Source: Rhodoferax sp. (GTDB lineage: Bacteria; Pseudomonadota; Gammaproteobacteria; Burkholderiales; Burkholderiaceae_C). Taken from it: a DNA stretch of 64,000 nt. Below the pieces are notes generated by a model. The model saw only the letters and a list, made by a program, of their open reading frames with translations, was not told the origin of the DNA and did not search any database. Both the position numbers and the translations under genes were made by a program. The DNA lies in NCBI GenBank assembly GCA_031291295.1, contig JARLJI010000026.1:1-64000 (forward strand). The letters are read 5' to 3'. The number at the start of each line of letters is the position of its first letter. The first letter of the stretch is position 1. Shown here piece by piece: positions 60,529-64,000 of the stretch.

Positions 60529-60540
60529 CCGTTTTCCTCT

Positions 60541-60939
60541 TTACTCACAAAGGCGCGCGGATTGACCTTGCGCCGTGAGCAGCGCCACCGCCTTTTTGTC
60601 GAAGGAAACAAAGGTTTCCCCGCCGAGCCAGTTCCCCTCGTAGGCAATGACGCCATCGGCGAAATCCCCGCCCGCTTCGAGCACCGACAGGCCTGCCTCT
60701 ACGGCGGGCCTGTTCACTTCCACGTTGGCGGCGGCAAGCAGTGCGCGGATCGCAGCGCCCACGTCAGAGGGTTGAAAGCCGTAGACCCTGCGCAGCACCC
60801 AGACAAATTCGCACAGGCACGGTAGCGCGACTGCGATCAACTCGGCATCGGTCAGGACCTTGGCGGCGACGCTTGCTTGCGCGGGGTCGTCCTGCACGAC
60901 AGCACGAACCAGGACGTTGGTGTCAACAGCGACCTTCAT
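60541..60939 (-). CDS. vapC: PIN-domain toxin (VapC type)
   Basis: 132 residues of the PIN ribonuclease fold. The acidic metal-binding residues are all present: D6 (VDTNVLVR), E44 (CLCEFVWVL), D95 (DFADGVIAYE) and D114 (SFDKKAV). Its ATG overlaps the antitoxin stop (ATGA), the usual coupling. It should cleave RNA when the antitoxin is lost. It converges on htpG, with 12 bp between the stops. Confidence 0.88.
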   Translation of the reverse strand: MKVAVDTNVLVRAVVQDDPAQASVAAKVLTDAELIAVALPCLCEFVWVLRRVYGFQPSDVGAAIRALLAAANVEVNRPAVEAGLSVLEAGGDFADGVIAYEGNWLGGETFVSFDKKAVALLTAQGQSARLCE

Positions 60940-61187
60940 TCCTTGCCAGCCCAGCCTTGCGCAGTCGCCTCGTTGATTTCTTCAATGGTGGCGACTTTCC
61001 TCGTCCGGCCGGCGAGCAATCCGACGAAACCGTCAATCGTGCCTAGAGGCCGGGCGGCCTTGAGCATGCCCCGGCCATCCGGTAGTAAATCCAGCTCGAT
61101 CTTGTCCCCCGGCCTGATGCCGAGGTGTTGCAGTACGTCTTTTCTAAATGTCACTTGCCCGCGCTCGGTAACGGTCAATGTGGTCAT
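60936..61187 (-). CDS. vapB: AbrB/SpoVT-type antitoxin of the VapBC pair
   Basis: 83 residues. The N-terminal swapped-hairpin DNA-binding domain (TVTERGQVTFRKDVLQHLGI, then PGDKIELDLL) is followed by a toxin-binding tail (GLLAGRTRKVATIEEINEAT). It precedes and overlaps the toxin gene and presumably represses the pair. Confidence 0.87.
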   Translation of the reverse strand: MTTLTVTERGQVTFRKDVLQHLGIRPGDKIELDLLPDGRGMLKAARPLGTIDGFVGLLAGRTRKVATIEEINEATAQGWAGKE

Positions 61188-61662
61188 GGTGATGTCCTGG
61201 TGGTTTCTTGATGTTCCACATCGTAATGCAAATTCACCTTACCATCAAGACCGTAAGCAAGCCCTCTGCCCATCGCCCATTCCGTGGCGGCGGGGGAATC
61301 GCTATGAACAGAAGCGAGGCCGCCCGGCCACGTCCGCCAGCATGAAGGTTGCGCGCATCTACATGGGGTGTCCAAGACATGCGGCGCATCAACTGCTGAT
61401 GGGCGGAGATGTTCCGTGATAGTGCCCAGCCCCCTCTACTTGCAAGGATGAGCTTCATGACGTCACCTGCTCTCGTGGCCTTGGTTGGGCCTCACTTGTG
61501 AATCAAATCGGCCTGCAGTTGTTACTAATTGGGCACGAAATGCTATAGAAAACGCAGTGAATTGGGTCAAAAATATGCGCTGAAGCGGCCAATTTCTTGT
61601 CACCCAATCGTCCTCAGATACGCTGCTTGCTCTCTATTTTGATCAACCATGGCGCGGAGCGC
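61188..61662. other. 475-bp intergenic region between the toxin-antitoxin pair and the CRISPR repeats
   Basis: No convincing gene. At 61340-61375 a plus-strand stretch reads MKVARIYM and then loses frame, which resembles the start of serine recombinases (MKVARIYMRVS) but is only about 11 codons. TTGTTA and TATAGA near 61516 and 61541 could be promoter elements reading toward the repeats. GC content falls relative to both flanks. Confidence 0.4.
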
Positions 61663-61703
61663 CGGAACAGAATGGATGGGTATATCCCGTCCATTCTGTT
61701 CCG
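61663..61703. repeat. long inverted repeat abutting the first CRISPR repeat
   Basis: Perfect 14-bp arms CGGAACAGAATGGA / TCCATTCTGTTCCG around a 13-bp centre (TGGGTATATCCCG). The right arm ends inside the first CRISPR repeat (its GTTCCG), so the two structures share six bases. Confidence 0.8.
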
Positions 61704-61867
61704 ACACCCCACCACCGGAACGCTTGATAGACTCTTATTGATCTGCACCGCTTGCCCAATCTTGGTTCCGACACCCCACCACCGGAACGCTTGATAGACT
61801 CGGCTACCACGGTTGCGACTCCCACGCTGTCGTTCCGACACCCCACCACCGGAACGCTTGATAGACT
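61698..61867. CRISPR. short CRISPR array, three identical 36-bp repeats and two 31-bp spacers, no cas genes in the window
   Basis: Repeats at 61698-61733, 61765-61800 and 61832-61867 are identical over 36 bp, beginning GTTCCGACACCCCACC and ending GCTTGATAGACT. The two spacers (61734-61764, 61801-61831) are 31 bp and unrelated. Period is exactly 67 bp. Each repeat holds an inner dyad GTTCCG / CGGAAC 12 bp apart. Repeat length and spacer size suit type II or some type V/III systems; the subtype cannot be told. It is an orphan here: no cas gene lies within the window on either side. Confidence 0.8.
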
Positions 61868-62013
61868 GCCGTTAAGCTTTCGGGTGCTCGCTAAGCCGCA
61901 TCATGGCGATTTCTCGCAGGTAATCGGCGCGTTCTCGCGAGACGGGCGTTTGGCGGGCGCGTACGATTCATGGGCAACTTTCCCTCCAGTCCATAGAACC
62001 CAGAGCACCGCCC
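61868..62013. other. 146-bp gap between the CRISPR array and fsr
   Basis: No gene is seen. Any promoter for the exporter gene must lie here or overlap the last repeat. No strong ribosome binding site precedes the ATG at 62014. Confidence 0.4.
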
Positions 62014-63237
62014 ATGAGCAACAGTATCGCGACCAGCGCCGCACCGCCGAGCACGAACGACCAGACCCGCTTTCGGGTGCTGGGCGCGATCAGCTTTTCG
62101 CACTTCCTCAACGACATGATCCAGTCGCTGATCCTGGCGATCTATCCGTTGCTCAAGGGCGAGTTCAATCTGAGCTTCACGCAGATCGGCCTGATCACGC
62201 TGACCTACCAGATCACAGCCTCGCTGTTGCAGCCGGTGGTGGGCCTGTACACCGACAAGCATCCCAAACCCTATTCCCTGTCGGTCGGCATGGGCGCCAC
62301 GCTGCTCGGCCTGCTATTGCTGGCCGTGGCGCCGAATTACGGCACCGTGCTGCTGGCGGCGGCGCTGGTGGGCACGGGCTCGTCCATCTTTCATCCCGAG
62401 TCCTCACGCATTGCGCGCCTGGCGTCCGGCGGGCGGCACGCCCTGGCCCAATCGATCTTTCAGGTCGGCGGCAATACCGGCAGCGCCGTGGGCCCGCTGC
62501 TCGCCGCATGGATCATCATTCCCCACGGCCAGTCCAGCGTGGCGTGGTTTGCGCTGGCGGCCTTGCTGGCGATGGTCGTGCTGTGGAAAATCGGCGGCTG
62601 GTACCGGCGCCAGCATCTCAACAGCGCCGGCAAGCACAAGAAAAGCGGCACGGCCGCGGTCAGCAGCCTCCCGCCACGCACCGTGGCGTGGGCCATTTTC
62701 ATCCTGCTGGTGCTGATCTTCTCCAAGTATTTTTACCTGACCAGCATCAGCAGCTACTACATCTTTTACCTGATGAGCAAGTTCCACCTGTCGGTGCAGT
62801 CGGCGCAGGTGCATCTGTTCGTGTTCCTGTTTGCGGTGGCGGCCGGCACCATGCTCGGCGGCCCGATCGGTGATCGCATCGGCCGCAAACGCGTGATCTG
62901 GGGCTCCATCCTCGGTGTGGCGCCCTTCACGCTGGCGCTGCCCTATGCCGACCTGATGTGGACGGGCGTGCTGACCTTTGTGATCGGCCTGATCCTGGCC
63001 TCCGCCTTCTCGGCGATCCTGGTGTTCGCGCAGGAACTGGTGCCCGGCAAGGTCGGCGCCGTCTCGGGCATGTTCTTCGGCTTCGCGTTCGGCATGGGCG
63101 GCATCGGCGCCGCGGTGCTCGGCAGCCTGGCCGACACGCACGGCATCGAATACGTCTATCGCCTGTGCGCCTACCTGCCGCTACTGGGCATGCTGACGGT
63201 GTTTTTGCCGAACATCGAGCGCCATCGCCTCAGATAG
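62014..63237 (+). CDS. fsr: fosmidomycin resistance-type MFS exporter
   Basis: 407 residues with 12 hydrophobic segments. Landmarks of the Fsr group are SFSHFLNDMIQSLILAIYPL in helix 1, GLYTDKHPKPYSLSVGM in the first loop and SSIFHPESSRIARLASGG, and MFFGFAFGMGGIGAAVLG later. It likely expels fosmidomycin-like phosphonates or related compounds from the cytoplasm. The MFS loop motif GGPIGDRIGRKRVIWG is in the second half. Confidence 0.87.
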   Translation: MSNSIATSAAPPSTNDQTRFRVLGAISFSHFLNDMIQSLILAIYPLLKGEFNLSFTQIGLITLTYQITASLLQPVVGLYTDKHPKPYSLSVGMGATLLGLLLLAVAPNYGTVLLAAALVGTGSSIFHPESSRIARLASGGRHALAQSIFQVGGNTGSAVGPLLAAWIIIPHGQSSVAWFALAALLAMVVLWKIGGWYRRQHLNSAGKHKKSGTAAVSSLPPRTVAWAIFILLVLIFSKYFYLTSISSYYIFYLMSKFHLSVQSAQVHLFVFLFAVAAGTMLGGPIGDRIGRKRVIWGSILGVAPFTLALPYADLMWTGVLTFVIGLILASAFSAILVFAQELVPGKVGAVSGMFFGFAFGMGGIGAAVLGSLADTHGIEYVYRLCAYLPLLGMLTVFLPNIERHRLR

Positions 63238-63250
63238 CGGGTGGCGCGGG

Positions 63251-63763
63251 TCACTGCGGCGATGCCGACGCGCCGCGCCGGCGCCACAGCAGATACGCCA
63301 TCAGGCCGACGACGAAGACGTTGCCAGCCAGCACGAGGCCGCTGATGACCGACGGCCGGTCCAGCAGGTGCTGCAATTCGAACGGAATATAAAGTCCGCC
63401 CGACAGCGCAGCCAGCCATTCCGCCCAGACCCGGTCATTCCACAAGCCATAGGCTTCAGCGAAGCGCAGCGTAACGTAGCAGACGGCCAGCAGCGTGACG
63501 GCCTGCAGGTTGGCACCGGGCAAAAGCCCCGCGTAATGCAGCAGCAGCGACGGATAGTGCCCTTGTGGGCGCAACCCGAAGCGACCGATCAGTTCAATCG
63601 CGAGATGCTTCGCATCGTGAGACGTCAGGTTGAGCACACCGATGATCGCGACCAGCGCGGCGATGCCCTTGGAGGCCTCGAAGATGGCAATCGCGCGCAG
63701 GGCACGACGTTTCGCGACGGCGTGATTGTGGGCGGCGTGGGCGGCAGGCGTTGGGTGGTCCAT
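63251..63763 (-). CDS. DUF2127 family membrane protein
   Basis: 170 residues with four hydrophobic segments. Family blocks are RAIAIFEASKGIAALVAIIG, then AEAYGLWNDRVWAEWLAALS and GLYIPFELQHLL. The function is unknown. Its end is 13 bp from the fsr stop, convergent. The histidine-rich N-terminus (HPTPAAHAAHNH) could bind metal by chance. Confidence 0.8.
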   Translation of the reverse strand: MDHPTPAAHAAHNHAVAKRRALRAIAIFEASKGIAALVAIIGVLNLTSHDAKHLAIELIGRFGLRPQGHYPSLLLHYAGLLPGANLQAVTLLAVCYVTLRFAEAYGLWNDRVWAEWLAALSGGLYIPFELQHLLDRPSVISGLVLAGNVFVVGLMAYLLWRRRGASASPQ

Positions 63764-63901
63764 GAACGATTTCTTTGCCCAGCACTACGGCAGCAGGCCC
63801 GGCACGGTGCGCGAAGTGCCGCATTTCGGGTTGTGGTGGACCGTGACGGGATTCATGGGCGTCATTCTCCGGAAAAAATCAACAGGGGGCGGGATGATTT
63901 G

Positions 63902-64000
63902 TCAGACCACCAGCGGCGGCTCCTGCATGGCCTCGATCTGCTCGTGCAGCATGCCCACCTGGCCCATCCAATAGTCGCTGGAGCCGAACCACGGGAAGTT
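63902..64000 (-). CDS. 3' end of an unidentified gene (runs off the right edge)
   Basis: The last 32 codons on the minus strand, ending EAMQEPPLVV-stop, with NFPWFGSSDYWMGQVGML before it. Codon use is typical of the window and the frame is open to the edge. I do not recognise the family. Confidence 0.6.
   Translation of the reverse strand, partial: NFPWFGSSDYWMGQVGMLHEQIEAMQEPPLVV

Noticed and set aside
61614-61849. Short repeated peptides (VYQAFRWWGVGT) on the minus strand as a repeat protein.
   Set aside because: They are translations of the CRISPR repeats; the period is 67 bp, not a multiple of three, so the frame is not kept between repeats.
63726-63974. An 82-codon plus-strand frame near the right edge.
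   Set aside because: It overlaps the start of the DUF2127 gene and the better-supported gene end on the minus strand, and has no recognisable features.

Overview
The window looks like chromosome from a betaproteobacterium of the order Burkholderiales, most likely family Comamonadaceae (Polaromonas/Variovorax/Acidovorax-like). This rests on high GC, a complete rplN-to-rplQ ribosomal operon with infA between secY and rpmJ, a ubiA/proC neighbourhood, a 2-aminobenzoyl-CoA (ACMR-type) cluster, and short GC-rich and GCTAT-rich dispersed repeats of the kind I associate with that family. The genus cannot be fixed from the sequence alone.

Region 1 (1-8900) is an eroding aromatic-acid island. A LysR gene diverges from a benzoylformate decarboxylase gene (mdlC-like), followed by an aldehyde dehydrogenase, a pobA remnant with about 330 internal codons missing, and an AAHS-type transporter. 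An intact IS5-family element with a TTAG target duplication sits between the transporter and a 3'-truncated class II aldolase gene. A frameshifted amidase tail and an N-terminally shortened methyltransferase mark the other side. Together they suggest an ancestral mandelate/4-hydroxymandelate (perhaps mandelamide) pathway now losing genes.

Region 2 (8900-17430) is housekeeping and small-molecule metabolism: ethanolamine ammonia-lyase (eutBC), oxyR, ubiA converging on proC, and glpK-glpD. glpK carries an in-frame GC-rich palindromic repeat. Region 3 (17430-26680) is the spc/alpha ribosomal operon (rplN to rplQ) with its own strong promoter, followed by an initiator tRNA-Met and a terminator.

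Region 4 (26700-28950) is a DUF2946 / outer-membrane protein / TlpA-thioredoxin trio, possibly metal-related. Region 5 (28950-36000) is an operon on the minus strand for CoA-dependent aerobic 2-aminobenzoate (or salicylate-like) breakdown: ACMR flavoprotein, MarR repressor, enoyl-CoA hydratase, acyl-CoA dehydrogenase, aryl-CoA ligase and a RidA protein. A perfect 12-bp palindrome lies in the promoter. Region 6 (36000-47070) holds a cyclopropane fatty acid synthase, a DUF1840 gene, and a complete branched-chain-type ABC transporter (livGHMKF) flanked by two acyl-CoA ligases and a divergent Crp/Fnr regulator.

Region 7 (47200-56750) is a kdp potassium-uptake locus: a small membrane protein, kdpFABC, an ACT-like hypothetical protein, a TorF-type porin, and kdpDE, with a KdpE-like box upstream. 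Region 8 (56800-64000) contains an RluF-type pseudouridine synthase, an aquaporin, htpG with a clear heat-shock promoter, a VapBC toxin-antitoxin pair, an orphan three-repeat CRISPR array next to a long inverted repeat, a fosmidomycin-resistance-type exporter, a DUF2127 gene and the end of an unidentified gene.
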